Of a DNA stretch of 64,000 nt, positions 10,395-20,551 are shown piece by piece. The stretch spans positions 868,001 to 932,000 of the forward strand of contig NZ_CP012357.1 of assembly GCF_001267155.1 (NCBI RefSeq). Reading direction: 5' to 3'. The notes under the pieces are model-generated. The model was not told the DNA's origin. It made no database searches and was given only the letters and a program-made list of their open reading frames with translations. The translations under genes were made by a program, and so were the position numbers. The number at the start of each line of letters is the position of its first letter. Within the stretch, counting starts at the first letter, position 1. The DNA is from Spiroplasma litorale (GTDB lineage Bacteria; Bacillota_I; Bacilli_A; Mycoplasmatales; Mycoplasmataceae).

Positions 10395-10395
10395 A

Positions 10396-11127
10396 TTAAT
10401 TTTCTCCTTTCGAATTTTTAAGTTCTTTTAAATATTTTATATCATCTATTGAAAGACTTTCATAATTTATTAAATCTGGTCTTTTTAAATAAGTACTTTT
10501 TAATTTTTCTTGATGTCTGTATTTTTCTATATTTGCATGATGCCCACTTAACAAAACTTCAGGTACTGATTTATCTCTGAAAGTTACTGGCTTTGTATAT
10601 ACTGGGTGATCTAACAAATTATTTTCAAAACTATCATTTAAATAGGATTCTTTTTTTATTACCCCATCTAATAACCTTGTAACAGAATCAACTATTACTA
10701 ATGCGGGTAATTCACCACCAGTTAATACATAATCCCCAATCGATAATTCTAAATCTATATAGTTCATTATTCTATTGTCAAAACCTTCGTAGTGGCCACA
10801 AACAATAATAATATGATTATAATTTTTTCCTAAATTAGTTGATATAGATTGGTTTAAAGTTTTACCTTGTGGTGATGTTAGTATTACTAAGCTATTTTCT
10901 TTTTTACAGCTTTCAATTGCATTAACAAGCGGTTCAATCATTAAGACCATTCCACTTCCACCACCATATTGATAGTCATCAACTTGGTTATTGTTCAAAT
11001 TAGAAAAATCTCTTAAGTTCAAAATTTCTATATTAACTTTATTTTTATCAATAGCTCTTTTAATTATTGACTCAGATATCATTTCTTTTATTAAACTTGG
11101 AAATAGTGTTATAATTGAAAATTTCAT
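10396..11127 (-). CDS. trmD: tRNA (guanine37-N1)-methyltransferase
   Basis: SPOUT-class enzyme that methylates G37 next to the anticodon using S-adenosylmethionine, which protects the reading frame. At 243 residues it has normal length. Motifs: [12 protein letters not shown] start, [38 protein letters not shown] and [16 protein letters not shown]. Its ATG shares one base with the rimM stop (TAATG), so the two are translationally coupled. It lies in the conserved rpsP-rimM-trmD-rplS order. Confidence 0.96.
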   Translation of the reverse strand: MKFSIITLFPSLIKEMISESIIKRAIDKNKVNIEILNLRDFSNLNNNQVDDYQYGGGSGMVLMIEPLVNAIESCKKENSLVILTSPQGKTLNQSISTNLGKNYNHIIIVCGHYEGFDNRIMNYIDLELSIGDYVLTGGELPALVIVDSVTRLLDGVIKKESYLNDSFENNLLDHPVYTKPVTFRDKSVPEVLLSGHHANIEKYRHQEKLKSTYLKRPDLINYESLSIDDIKYLKELKNSKGEN

Positions 11128-11627
11128 TATACCCTCAACTTTTCAATTGACTTTGCAAAAATAACTTTTTTTTCTTGATTAATTTCTTCAATGTATTCAT
11201 CTACAATCGGTATTCATAATACATTATCAATAAAATATATTTTTACAAGTCAATAAACACCGTTATTAATTACATCAATTATTTCAAAATAATTATTTTT
11301 ATATGATAACTTATAATTTAAATAATTATCTAATTTAACAAAAAGTTTATTATCATTTTCGATAAATACTTCTTTTTTTAATAGTGTTTGGATCTCATTT
11401 ATTGAATTAACATCCTTAAATTTAATTATACAAGTATTATTCTTGATAGAATAACTCTCAATTTTTAAGGGTTTAAAATTTATATTGTCTTTTATAAAAA
11501 ACAATTCATTTTCAAGATTTTTATCATAATCTAAATCTTGAACTAACTTAAATTTAACTTGTCCTTTAATTCCATGTGAACTTGTTATGTAGCCTACTTT
11601 TGTTAGTTTATCTTCCATAATTTTCAT
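11127..11627 (-). CDS. rimM: Ribosome maturation factor RimM
   Basis: Assists maturation of the 30S head region by binding S19. The N-terminal RimM fold carries [16 protein letters not shown], followed by a C-terminal PRC-barrel-like part (about 95-166). Two TGA codons (Trp) in the C-terminal part hide its true end; the stop TAA overlaps the trmD start by one base. Two starts are possible: 11627 (only three bases after GAGG) and 11618 ([10 protein letters not shown], twelve bases after). The upstream gene overlaps it. Confidence 0.9.
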
Positions 11628-11877
11628 AAACCTCTACATCAATAACTAACTTTTTATTTAATTTTGAAATATCTGAATTAATAACTGGAAGCATTTGATT
11701 TAAAATACCAGTATTTTCTTTATTAGTAAATAAATTAATATCTTTATCAAATATTACAAGAACAAATTCAACCTTAGACTCTTTTTCAATTTTAAAATCA
11801 ATAAAGTATTTTATATCCAATGGAACAATATCATCTAAAATAAGTCTCATTTTTTTTAAAAGTTCTGAGTAATCCAT
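11608..11877 (-). CDS. Small protein in the KhpA position of the rpsP operon, 89 aa
   Basis: In Firmicutes the slot between rpsP and rimM holds the KH-domain RNA chaperone KhpA (YlqC). This 89-residue protein has an alpha-beta pattern compatible with a KH-like fold but no visible GxxG loop, the RNA-contact motif. It could be a diverged KhpA or an unrelated replacement. It starts three bases after the rpsP stop and overlaps rimM by 20 bp, so it is part of the coupled operon. Confidence 0.7.
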   Translation of the reverse strand: MDYSELLKKMRLILDDIVPLDIKYFIDFKIEKESKVEFVLVIFDKDINLFTNKENTGILNQMLPVINSDISKLNKKLVIDVEVYENYGR

Positions 11878-11880
11878 TTA

Positions 11881-12369
11881 TTATTTATCTTCTTTTTTTG
11901 TTTTTGAAGTTGCTGTTTTTGCAGTAGCAGGTTTTGCAGCAGTTGATTTAGTTGCTGTTTTTGCAGTAGCAGGTTTTGCAGCAGTTGATTTAGTTGCTGT
12001 TTTTGCAGTAGCAGGTTTTGCAGCAGTTGATTTAGTTGCTGTTTTTGCAGTAGCAGGTTTTTTAACAGATTTTGATTCTTTTTTAGGTGCACTTTCTTTA
12101 TCTTTTGGAAGTGCAATTTTGTAATCATGTAGTTCTTTCATAATTCCATTTTTTGATAGGATGCTTCTAACTGTATCAGTTGGTTGAGCTCCATTTTTTA
12201 ATCATTTTAATGCAATTTCATTTTGTAAGTTTACTTCACCATTTATTGGATTATATGTACCTACTAATTCTATGTATTCTCCGTCACGTTTCACTCTTGA
12301 ATCAGATGCTACTATTCTATAAAAAGCAGCTCTTTTTTTACCAGCTCTTTTTAATCTTAATTTAACCAT
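11881..12369 (-). CDS. rpsP: 30S ribosomal protein S16 with long repeat tail
   Basis: Structural and assembly protein of the 30S subunit. The S16 core is in the first 85 residues or so ([41 protein letters not shown]). One TGA (Trp) lies at about residue 52. The remaining 75 residues form an Ala/Lys/Thr-rich tail with the 14-residue repeat [14 protein letters not shown] in three full copies. Standard S16 is about 80-90 residues, so the length nearly doubles. Strong AAAGGAGG ribosome binding site; head of the rpsP-rimM-trmD-rplS operon. Confidence 0.94.
11909..12060 (-). repeat. 42-bp tandem repeat inside rpsP (about 3.6 units)
   Basis: Units start at 11909, 11951, 11993 and 12035 with an exact 42-bp period and near-perfect identity. 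They encode the 14-residue tail repeat, so length changes would stay in frame. Confidence 0.92.
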
Positions 12370-12417
12370 AAAATTCCTCCTTTAATTAAACCTTTATTAT
12401 ATTACATTTTATAAAAT

Positions 12418-12447
12418 AAAGAGTCAAGCATTTTTACTTGACTCTTT
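12418..12447. promoter_or_regulatory. Inverted repeat overlapping the rpsP promoter
   Basis: Perfect 11-bp arms AAAGAGTCAAG / CTTGACTCTTT. On the minus strand the end of the repeat supplies TTGACT, 17 bases from TAATAT, a plausible -35/-10 pair for rpsP. On the plus strand it is followed by a T tract and could terminate antisense transcription. Confidence 0.55.
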
Positions 12448-12454
12448 ATTTTTT

Positions 12455-12479
12455 TATTAAAAAAACACCCTAGGTGTTT
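12455..12479 (-). terminator. Terminator after tRNA-Arg
   Basis: AAACACC-TAG-GGTGTTT followed by seven T on the minus strand, 15 bases after the tRNA 3' end. Confidence 0.8.
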
Positions 12480-12494
12480 AATGTGTTTCAGAAA

Positions 12495-12571
12495 TGGCGC
12501 CCACGAGAAGATTCGAACTTCTGACCCTACGCTTAGAAGGCGCATGCTCTATCCTACTGAGCTACGTGGGC
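12495..12571 (-). tRNA. tRNA-Arg (UCU)
   Basis: The 77-nt cloverleaf fits without mismatch: acceptor GCCCACG/CGTGGGC, D stem GCTC/GAGC, anticodon loop CTTCTAA with anticodon TCT, T stem AGAAG/CTTCT with loop TTCGAAT. The CCA end is encoded. It reads AGA, the favoured Arg codon in this AT-rich genome. Confidence 0.97.
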
Positions 12572-12648
12572 AGTACAAAGTAATAATAACAAAAAAATAA
12601 ATTATTTTCTATATAATTTTATTTTATTAAGTTTTATTACTATTTATA

Positions 12649-14244
12649 TTATTTATTTTCAATAACTCAATTTTTAAGTTTAGATGCTAATTCAAGATAC
12701 TGGATATAATAATTTTTAATTTCAGAATCTTTTTCAGAATCATAAAAGTTCAAAAGTTTCAAAAATTGATTATAAAAATTTTGGATATTATCTTGTGTTT
12801 GATATGTATGATCCAAAGGATGAGGACCAAATATAATCAATACATATTTAAAAAGTTCAAATAGACTATAATTAATCAACTTAGGAGTTTTACTTTCGAT
12901 TCCTAACAAAATATTTATAATTCTACCTATTTTTAACAAAGTGTATTCATCTTTGTAGTCTTGCAAATTATGGAACTCTTTTTTAAAGGTTTCAACAATT
13001 TCATCTTCAGATAACAAAAAGTCATATTCAGAAATATTTTCCATGCTGACTTTTTGTTTAAACTTATTTGGTTTTGTTTCTTCAAAAATATTTAATATAT
13101 TTACAAATAATTTCTTTTTAACTGCAATTTTATTGTCTATTACTTGTGGTATATATTCGTGTAATAATAGCAATGATCTTAATTTTGCAAATGTGTATCT
13201 TGTAATTTCAGTACACTTCATCAGAGTTTTTTCATCAAAATCAATAAACCTATCACCTTTTGATTTAATGTAAGGAATTAATTGTTCTTGATTAATATGC
13301 TGGCAGTTAAATGGTGTTAAGACCTTTAACGTAGAGTTTTTTAACTCAGGAATCAAATTACTTCTCAAATTTGATTTATCTGAGCTTATAAATAAGGGAA
13401 GATAAGCTTCAATTAAACCATATAGTTCTTCTCCATCATCCAACATTGTTACAGCTGTAATTTCATCTTTCATTAAAATAGTTGTTAGTTTTGTCAATTG
13501 TAAAAGCGCTTTATATCTTTCTCGAGTATTAAAGGCTTCTCATTTAGAACCTGAGAAGTTGCTTAAAAATATTGCTCATTCCTCATCATTTTGAATTAGT
13601 TCGTATGTTTCAGTAAGATATTCAATTTCTTTTGGTTTTCATTCTCTACCTGTTCGATATTTTCTTAATAAAACATCTTTTTGATAACATTTATAGACTC
13701 TCTGATATAATCCCTGAATATCATAGTTTTTTATCAAATTTAATGTGAATAGAAATGGATATGGAATGCTTGTTTTATAAGTATTATCATCTGATATATG
13801 ATTTATATCATATTCAAAAATAGATAAAGACTCTCGTATAAATGACTTATATGAATCTTTTCAATCATCATACTTTTTAAAACAATATTCGTTTACATAA
13901 GGTATTAAAAGGTTTGATATTAAGTGTTTTGCCTGTTCTAATGCTTCATCATCTTTAAAAGTAATTTTTTTTGGTTTATCTTTTACATACCTATATTTAA
14001 TTTTGTATAATTCATCAAAATTATCCATTATATAACTTGTTAAAGTATTAAATTCTGAAGAATCAATTTCATTACTTATTATATTTTTGTATAAAAAGTA
14101 TTGAACTATTCCAATAAACGTAATTGGATACAAATAAGATATTAAATCTTTTTGAGTTGTAATGTAGTATTTTAGTTCTGCATTATCATTTGCAACTTTA
14201 TGTAATCCAAATCAAAATATACTCTGTTTATAAATTTCTTTCAT
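12649..14244 (-). CDS. Large cytoplasmic protein of unknown function, 531 aa
   Basis: Not recognised. A long, mostly helical protein without signal peptide or clear membrane segment. At least six in-frame TGA (Trp) codons break it up under the standard code. It starts nine bases after the trmFO stop with a GAGGAAAT ribosome binding site, so it is co-transcribed with trmFO, and it ends just upstream of the tRNA-Arg gene. Mollicute-specific by impression only. Confidence 0.72.
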
Positions 14245-14253
14245 ATTTCCTCT

Positions 14254-15579
14254 TTATTCAATAAAATTCTTAAAAATAAACTCTTCTAAATCCTTTAATG
14301 ATCTACTTGAATACAGTTCTTTCTTTTCTTCTTTTTTTATTTTTTTATTTATTAATAGTTTTTCAACAATACCTCAATTAGCTTTCATTGGTTGAAAGTT
14401 TTCTGAACATGTATTTATTATATAACTTTGTAATGCTCCAATAACAGTTGTTTTAGGAAAAGTTAACAATTCTTTGTTTTTAATTGTGTTATATACATTT
14501 ATAGCTGAAATTATTGCAGAAGATACTGACTCAACATAACCTTCGACACCTGTAATTTGACCTGCAAAAAAGATATTTTTATTTTTTTTAAGTTGATTAT
14601 AAGAGTTTAATAATTTTGGTGCATTTATAAAATTATTTTTATGCATTACACCAAATCTAATAAATTCAGCTTTTTCAAGTCCTGGAATTAGTCTAAATAT
14701 TCTTTTTTGCTCATTAAAACTTAGATTTGTTTGAAAACCAACCATATTATATAAAGTATCTGAAGCATTATCTTGCCTTAATTGTACTACTGCAAAATTT
14801 GAAGAACCATCATTATTTCGTAATCCGGCTGGTTTTAAAGGACCATATGTTAATGTTTTATATCCTCTTTTAGCCATAACTTCAACTGGCATACACCCTT
14901 CAAATACTTTGAAATTTTCTTCATCTTTTAAATGTAGATCAATCGTATCACCTTTAATTAACTCTTGATAAAATTGATTGTATTGTTCTTCGTTCATTGG
15001 GCAATTAATGTAATCCTTAGTATACCCTTTATCATATCGATTTTTTTTAAAACAAATATCCATATTAATAGAATCTAGTTTAACTATTGGTGCTACTGCA
15101 TCAAAAAAATAAAAATAAGATTTACCAATTAAGTTAGATATAATTAACTGCATTTTTTTGCTTGTCAAAGGACCTGTTGCAATAATATTTATATCATTTA
15201 AATTAATGTTATCCAATTCTTCATAAATTACATTTATATTTTCGTGTTTTAAAATTAGGTCAGTTATTTTTTTTGAGAAGTTTTCTCTATCTACAGTTAA
15301 ACTTTGTCCACCTGGGATTTCACATTCCTTAGCAATCTTGATAACTATCGAATCAAACATTTCCAACTCTTTTTTTAAAGTACCTATTGCATTTTTAATA
15401 TCACTTGAGCGCAAAGAGTTTGAACATACAAGTTCTGCAAATGTATCAAGCTTTTGAACAGGATTTTTTTTGATAGTTTTAATTTCATAAAGATTTACTT
15501 TAATTCCTCTATTTGCGAGCTGCCATGCAGCTTCACAACCTGCCAAACCTGCACCAATGATGTTTATTTTTTGTATCAT
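14254..15579 (-). CDS. trmFO: Folate/FAD-dependent tRNA (uracil-54-C5)-methyltransferase
   Basis: Makes m5U54 in the T loop of tRNA using methylenetetrahydrofolate and FADH2. The 441-residue protein has the N-terminal FAD motif [12 protein letters not shown] (7-18), Cys52 in [15 protein letters not shown] with the second conserved Cys, LKPAGLRN, and the C-terminal [13 protein letters not shown]. One TGA (Trp, near residue 402) hides the last 40 residues. There is no ribosome binding site; TATAAT lies six bases before the ATG, which points to a leaderless transcript. Confidence 0.94.
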
Positions 15580-15585
15580 TGCTTT

Positions 15586-15591
15586 ATTATA
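15586..15591 (-). promoter_or_regulatory. -10 box of trmFO, probable leaderless start
   Basis: A perfect TATAAT whose last base is six bases before the A of the ATG, so transcription should begin at or next to the start codon. Confidence 0.6.
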
Positions 15592-15616
15592 ACAAAAACA
15601 TCTATTAAATTCTTAC

Positions 15617-17560
15617 TTAATCCATTAATCCAGCTTGATATAAATTTTTGAAATGACCAGGTTTTTCTTTCAATTCGTCAAAAGTTCCTTCTTGTACTAT
15701 GCCCTGATCTCTACCCAAGACTATAATTTTATCAACGTTTTTAATAGTTGATAATCTGTGAGCAATAGTTACAGTAGTTCTACCTTTCATTAAAGATTCC
15801 AATTTACTTTGAATCTCTTTTTCAATAATATTATCAAGTGCACTTGTAGCTTCATCTAAAACAAGCAACTGAGGATCTTTTAAAAACATTCTCGCGATTA
15901 CCAAACGTTGTTTTTGACCACCACTAAGTATAAATCCTCTTTCTCCTAAAATTGTGTCATATCCATCTGGTCATGTTGAAACAATACTATCTAATTCTGC
16001 TTTTTTAGCAGCTTCTTTAATTTCATCATCAGTTGCATCAAATTTTCCATATCTTATATTATCAGAAACAGTACCAAATAAAATTTGAGGTTCTTGTTCA
16101 ACGTAACCAACATGTTTTAAATAACTTGCTAATTGAACATCTTTTAAATTAATTCCATTATTAATCAATACTTCTCCATCATAAGGATCATAAAATCTTA
16201 ATAAAAGTTTTGCAATTGTTGATTTTCCACTTCCGGTTTCTCCAACAAAAGCATAGCTTTTACCTTTTTCAAATGTAAAACTAAATTTAGGTAAAATTAA
16301 TTTATTAGGTTTTTCAGGATATCTAAATTCAATATTTTTAAGTAATATATCTCCATTAATTGCATCAATTTTAATGCCTTCACCATCATTATAATGAGGA
16401 TCAATTATTGGTTCTGCCTTCATTATGGCATCAACTCTAGCAGCAGATGTTGAAGCTTGTACCATTCCTGCATTCACTCTTGCTAATTGCATTAAAGGAC
16501 CAACCATTGTACCAACACCACTAATAAATGATGAAAGTATAATTGATAATTGACCTACTTGGTCATTATAAAGTAATGCAGCTGCTATTACTATTACCAT
16601 TTGAATTGAGCTAATACCTGCAACCATAACTGTTATTACAATAGATTGCAATTTTATTAGACTTTTTGATTTTTTAAAATAATCTTTATGTAGGAACTTA
16701 AATCTTTCGGTTTCATATTCTTCAGTTCCAGATGCTTTAATTAAATTAATAGTACCAATTCTATCAGTAACATCACCATTTATATTTGTGATTGAATCTC
16801 TGGTTTTAAACATTAATTTTTTAACTATTCCAAATGTAGAGAACATAACAGTCATGATTGTGGCCATTGTAACAACAACAACAAGCGTTAACTTCATATC
16901 AATTGTCAACATCATAAATAAAGAACCAAAAAATGTAAATGTAGCAGATAATAATGTAACTGGAATTATTTGTCCTTGTTCACCAACTATTTGCGTATCA
17001 GATACTATTTTAGTTAAGATTTCACCTATTTTTTTATCTGAGTAATAACTCATATCTTGTTTTACTAGATTTTCTAATGCTTTATTTCTTAAAGAAATTT
17101 CAATATTTTTTCCTAACAAACCAGTTAGATAGTTTGAAAGAAAAGTAAATAAAGCAAGCAAACCAAAAAACCCAATTTGTAAATAAATTCAGTCTTTTCA
17201 TCCGAATCTAAGACCTAAAAATGATGAGTAGAATCATAAACTACCATCACTCTCTAATAACACTTGAACTAATACACTACCACTTGTAGAAGATTTTAAA
17301 GCTTCATTTATTTGGTCAATTGAAGCTCCATTTAATTTATCTACAATACTTGGAGCCATTAGAATTGACATTATATTTTGAATAATCTTAGGCCCAATAA
17401 TTGTAGTTAAAGAAGATAGCAAAGTTAATAAAACTATAAAAAAAGCAAAAATGGGTTTATTTTTTAAATATTTAAATATTATCCCAAAAAATGTCTTTGA
17501 TTTTTTCCTTTTTTTGCTCTTAAAAGCTGCGTTTTCTGGATTTTTTTCAATTTTTTCCAT
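15617..17560 (-). CDS. ABC exporter, membrane-ATPase half-transporter
   Basis: Type IV ABC exporter (MsbA/LmrA/MdlB-like) of 647 residues: a six-helix membrane domain (about 30-390) fused to an ATPase domain. The ATPase shows Walker A GETGSGKST (440-448), LSGGQKQRL signature (about 545), Walker B LLVLDEA (D569, E570) and the switch His in TIAHRLSTI. Four TGA codons read as Trp. The substrate cannot be told; lipid or drug export is typical. It works as a dimer; no partner is next to it. Ribosome binding site GGTGAT, with TATAAT boxes upstream. Confidence 0.92.
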
Positions 17561-17601
17561 ATAATCACCATTTTTATTATATTACATAATTATAATAGAA
17601 C

Positions 17602-17630
17602 ATAAAAAAAAAGAGAGATATTATCTCTCA
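17602..17630 (-). terminator. Terminator between dprA-like gene and ABC exporter
   Basis: Hairpin GAGAGATA-A-TATCTCTC followed by nine T on the minus strand. It lies 40 bases before the exporter start, so it could also act as a leader terminator. Confidence 0.78.
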
Positions 17631-17639
17631 TTAAAATTT

Positions 17640-17735
17640 TATATATCATTTGTGTGTCGGGAATAAAATGATTAATTTAATTTTATTAGGTATTAACCTT
17701 ACAAGTGTCATATTTCTATGACACAAATATTATAT
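17640..17735 (-). other. Possible structured RNA between dprA-like gene and ABC exporter
   Basis: On the minus strand there are a hairpin GTGTCAT-AGAAAT-ATGACAC (17706-17725), a small AGGTTAATACCT hairpin and a closing TTTGTGTC/GACAC...AAA pairing, ending at the terminator at 17602-17630. It may be a 3' UTR or a riboswitch-like leader. I match it to no known class. Confidence 0.3.
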
Positions 17736-17759
17736 ATCAAAATTTTATAATTTATATAT

Positions 17760-18500
17760 TTATTGTAAACTTTTTAAAATATTTTCGCCAAATTTAATAA
17801 ATTTAGCATTTAAAGCATTGGAGTACTCTGTTTCTGGAATCGATAAAACCTCTTTTCCTTCGTTTACAAGATAATTAAATATATTTATAAATTGCTTGGT
17901 TTGAATACAATTTATAAAAATTGCATAATTTGATAAATTTGATTGTAAATCATTAAAACTGTATTCGCATTCGCTAGTTTTTTCAGCTCTATTGTAATGA
18001 GTAGAAATAAATAAAGTATTAACAAAATTATCACTATAATCAATATTATGGTTTAAAAAGAAATCATATATATTGTCATTAATTGTAATAATAACTTTAT
18101 TGTTTTTTTCAAGTTGATCAACAAAATAGTTTTTTAAATTCTCATTGTCATTTGATACAACAATTGTATAGTCATTTTTAATAGCCTCTAATAATGTACA
18201 ATCAACACTCTTTTTGGATAATTCTTCGTGATCATTACTTAAATATAATGATAAAAAATGGTTATTATCTAATAACATGTTAATATTTCCAACATAAAAT
18301 AAAACAAAAGGTGGTTTATAAGAGTTTTTTAGACTTACTGGATAAATTGGGCTTAATAGAGTTATAAAATTACATTTAATTCTATTTTTTACATCCTTTA
18401 GGTCTTTAAAATCTATTTTTTCTTTATTTTCTAATGCTTCAAAAATCTTATCTCAATTACCATTATACTTTAATGAAAAATACAGTAGTACATTATCCAT
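17760..18500 (-). CDS. Diverged DprA/Smf-like protein, 246 aa
   Basis: The segment TLLSPIYPVSLKNSYKPPFV followed by LFYVGN (about residues 49-74) is the DprA hallmark that precedes the Rossmann fold (LYP..L.....PP..L...G). The rest keeps a Rossmann-like length but lacks the GxRxxS motif that binds ssDNA. DprA loads RecA on incoming DNA in transformable bacteria; this may be a reduced or repurposed version. Its ATG comes one base after the stop of an ssb-like gene and has no ribosome binding site, so translation is probably coupled. Confidence 0.65.
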
Positions 18501-18501
18501 A

Positions 18502-18807
18502 CTAGGTTAATTGAAAAATTTTATAAGCTATAAAGTCATTAGAATAGTTTTTATTTGTTGGATTAGTATAAGATATCAACCTACCCTCTAAACCAATAGT
18601 CAACTTATCATAATATTCGTATTCATCTCCTAATACATTATTTCAGATTTTAACATTTATATAATCACTTTTGTTTTTTGAGTTCACATTTGTTGTAATT
18701 CTTGGCACTTTGACTATTAATTTATATAGTTTTTTTTCTCCATCCTTAGAATTATAAACAAGTTCTGGATTGCCTTCAAGCTGGCCTAAAATAGTTACGT
18801 TATTCAT
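18502..18807 (-). CDS. Single-stranded DNA-binding protein-like OB fold, 101 aa
   Basis: Starts MNNVTILGQLEGNPELVY, followed by DYINVKIWNNV (one TGA as Trp) and LTIGLEGRLIS, the pattern of bacterial SSB OB folds (NxVxLxGxL, DxIxVxxWxxxA, GxxVxVxGRL). It is short and lacks the acidic C-terminal tip that recruits partners in the main SSB, so this is probably a paralogue. Strong ribosome binding site (GGGAGG). It pairs tightly with the DprA-like gene, which suggests a joint role with ssDNA. Confidence 0.75.
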
Positions 18808-18845
18808 TATTTACCTCCCAATAACTAATCGCCATAAAAACAAAA

Positions 18846-18871
18846 AAAATACTGTTTTTAAACAGTATTTA
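18846..18871 (-). terminator. Terminator after phosphohexomutase
   Basis: AATACTGTTT / AAACAGTATT stem with a T8 tract on the minus strand. It starts at the stop codon of the mutase gene. Confidence 0.82.
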
Positions 18872-20551
18872 TAAATTTAGTATTAATTTTATTCCTTCAA
18901 TTAATTTTTCACATTTTTCTTTAGCACTATCAAAATCTTTATCAACACACACAAAATATATTTTTATTTTAGGTTCTGTTCCGCTTGGTCTTACTGCAAA
19001 TCAACTATTATCTTTAAAATAAAATTTTAATAGGTTTTGCCCTGGCATATTATATAGACCATCAATATAATCTTCTACAAAAGAAACTTTCATATCTGAT
19101 ATTTCTTCAATATTGTCAAATCTTAATTTTTTCATTATCGGGTCAATTTTAGACTTAATTTCTGAAATACTAAAATTTAAATTTATAGTATGAGTATAAT
19201 AGTAACCATACTTTTTGTACAATTCATTAAGATTATCTATTAAGGTCATATTTTTTTTAGTTTTATAGTACCAAGCAGCTTCTGTAAGCATTATTGCTGC
19301 TTGTATTCCGTCTTTGTCTCGTGTTGAAGAATCAATTACATATCCATAACTTTCTTCATAAGCAAAAACAAAATTTAAGTTTCTTTCTTTTTCTTTTAAA
19401 ATTTCTGAACCCATTCACTTAAATCCTGTCAAAGTTTTTATGATGTTAACACCATAACTTTCTTTTGCTATTCTATCTCCTAGATCACTAGTTACAAAAC
19501 TTGAATAAAGAGTAGGATTGCTTGGTAGAGTGTTATTTAATTTCATTTGACTCAATTTTCAATCTATTAAAATTGGTCCTGTTTGATTGCCATCAATTCT
19601 TATTCAATTTCCATTTTGATTTATTGCAACACCAATTCTATCAGCGTCAGGATCTTGAATAATAATTAATGATGCTTCTTTATGTTTTTTAGCATATTCT
19701 AACGGGATTTTTCAAGCTGGTTCAAATTCTGGATTTGGGTTACCTACATTTTTAAAAGTACTATCTTCATTTTTGTGTTCTTCAACTTCAATAACTTCAT
19801 ATCCATAACTTCTTAAAAGATTTGGACTAAACTCACTTCCAGTTCCATTAACTGCTGAATAGATTATTTTAAAGTTATTTCTTTTTTCATTTTTATAGAA
19901 TTGAAGGTTACTTATCATTTCACAGTAATCTTCAATAATTTTATTATCAATTGTTGATAATAAATCTAAGTCAACTTTATATTTTCAATCTAAAATATTA
20001 TCAATTCTATTTATGTATTCTGAAATAATTTTATTATCATTATCAATTAATTGACAACCATATTCATCATATATTTTATAACCATTATATTCAGCTGGAT
20101 TATGACTTGCAGTAATCACAACTCCTCCAATTGCATTTAATTTTTTTGTAGCAAATGAAACCACTGGTGTTGGCTTCATTTTATTTTCTTCAAATAAATA
20201 TGCTTTAATTGAAAAACTTGTTAAAATTTCTGCGACTAGTTGAGAAAATTCTTTTGAATATTTTCTGTTATCATGACCAATAACCACTCCTCTAGATAGG
20301 TCATTGGGAAATTTTTTAATTAGATATCTAGCATAACCGATTGTTACTTCTTTAATTGTAAATGAATTAAAATAGCCAGGACCAGCACCCAATATTCCTC
20401 TTACCCCTGCTGTTCCAAACTCAAGTTTATTTTCAAAAGCAATTTTTAATTGATCGTCATTATAGTTTAATAGTTCTTGTTTTAAATTTTCATCAACATT
20501 TTTAGAGTTAATTCATTTAAGATACGCTTCGTTTTCTTTAATAAAACTCAT
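18869..20551 (-). CDS. Phosphoglucomutase/phosphomannomutase
   Basis: Alpha-D-phosphohexomutase that moves phosphate between C1 and C6 of hexoses, feeding sugar nucleotides for glycolipids. The 560-residue protein shows GTAGVRG (about 33-39), the active-site loop TASHNPAEYNGYK with the phosphoserine, the metal loop DPDADR, the sugar loop EESYGY, and a C-terminal phosphate-binding RPSGTEPK. Many TGA codons read as Trp. The start has AAGGAG seven bases upstream. The upstream rnhB frame runs into it with no stop codon, so a fusion product is possible. Confidence 0.93.

Noticed and set aside
11856-12128. Leu/Gln-rich frame overlapping rpsP
   Set aside because: It is the 42-bp repeat read in another frame; the S16 frame is the conserved one.
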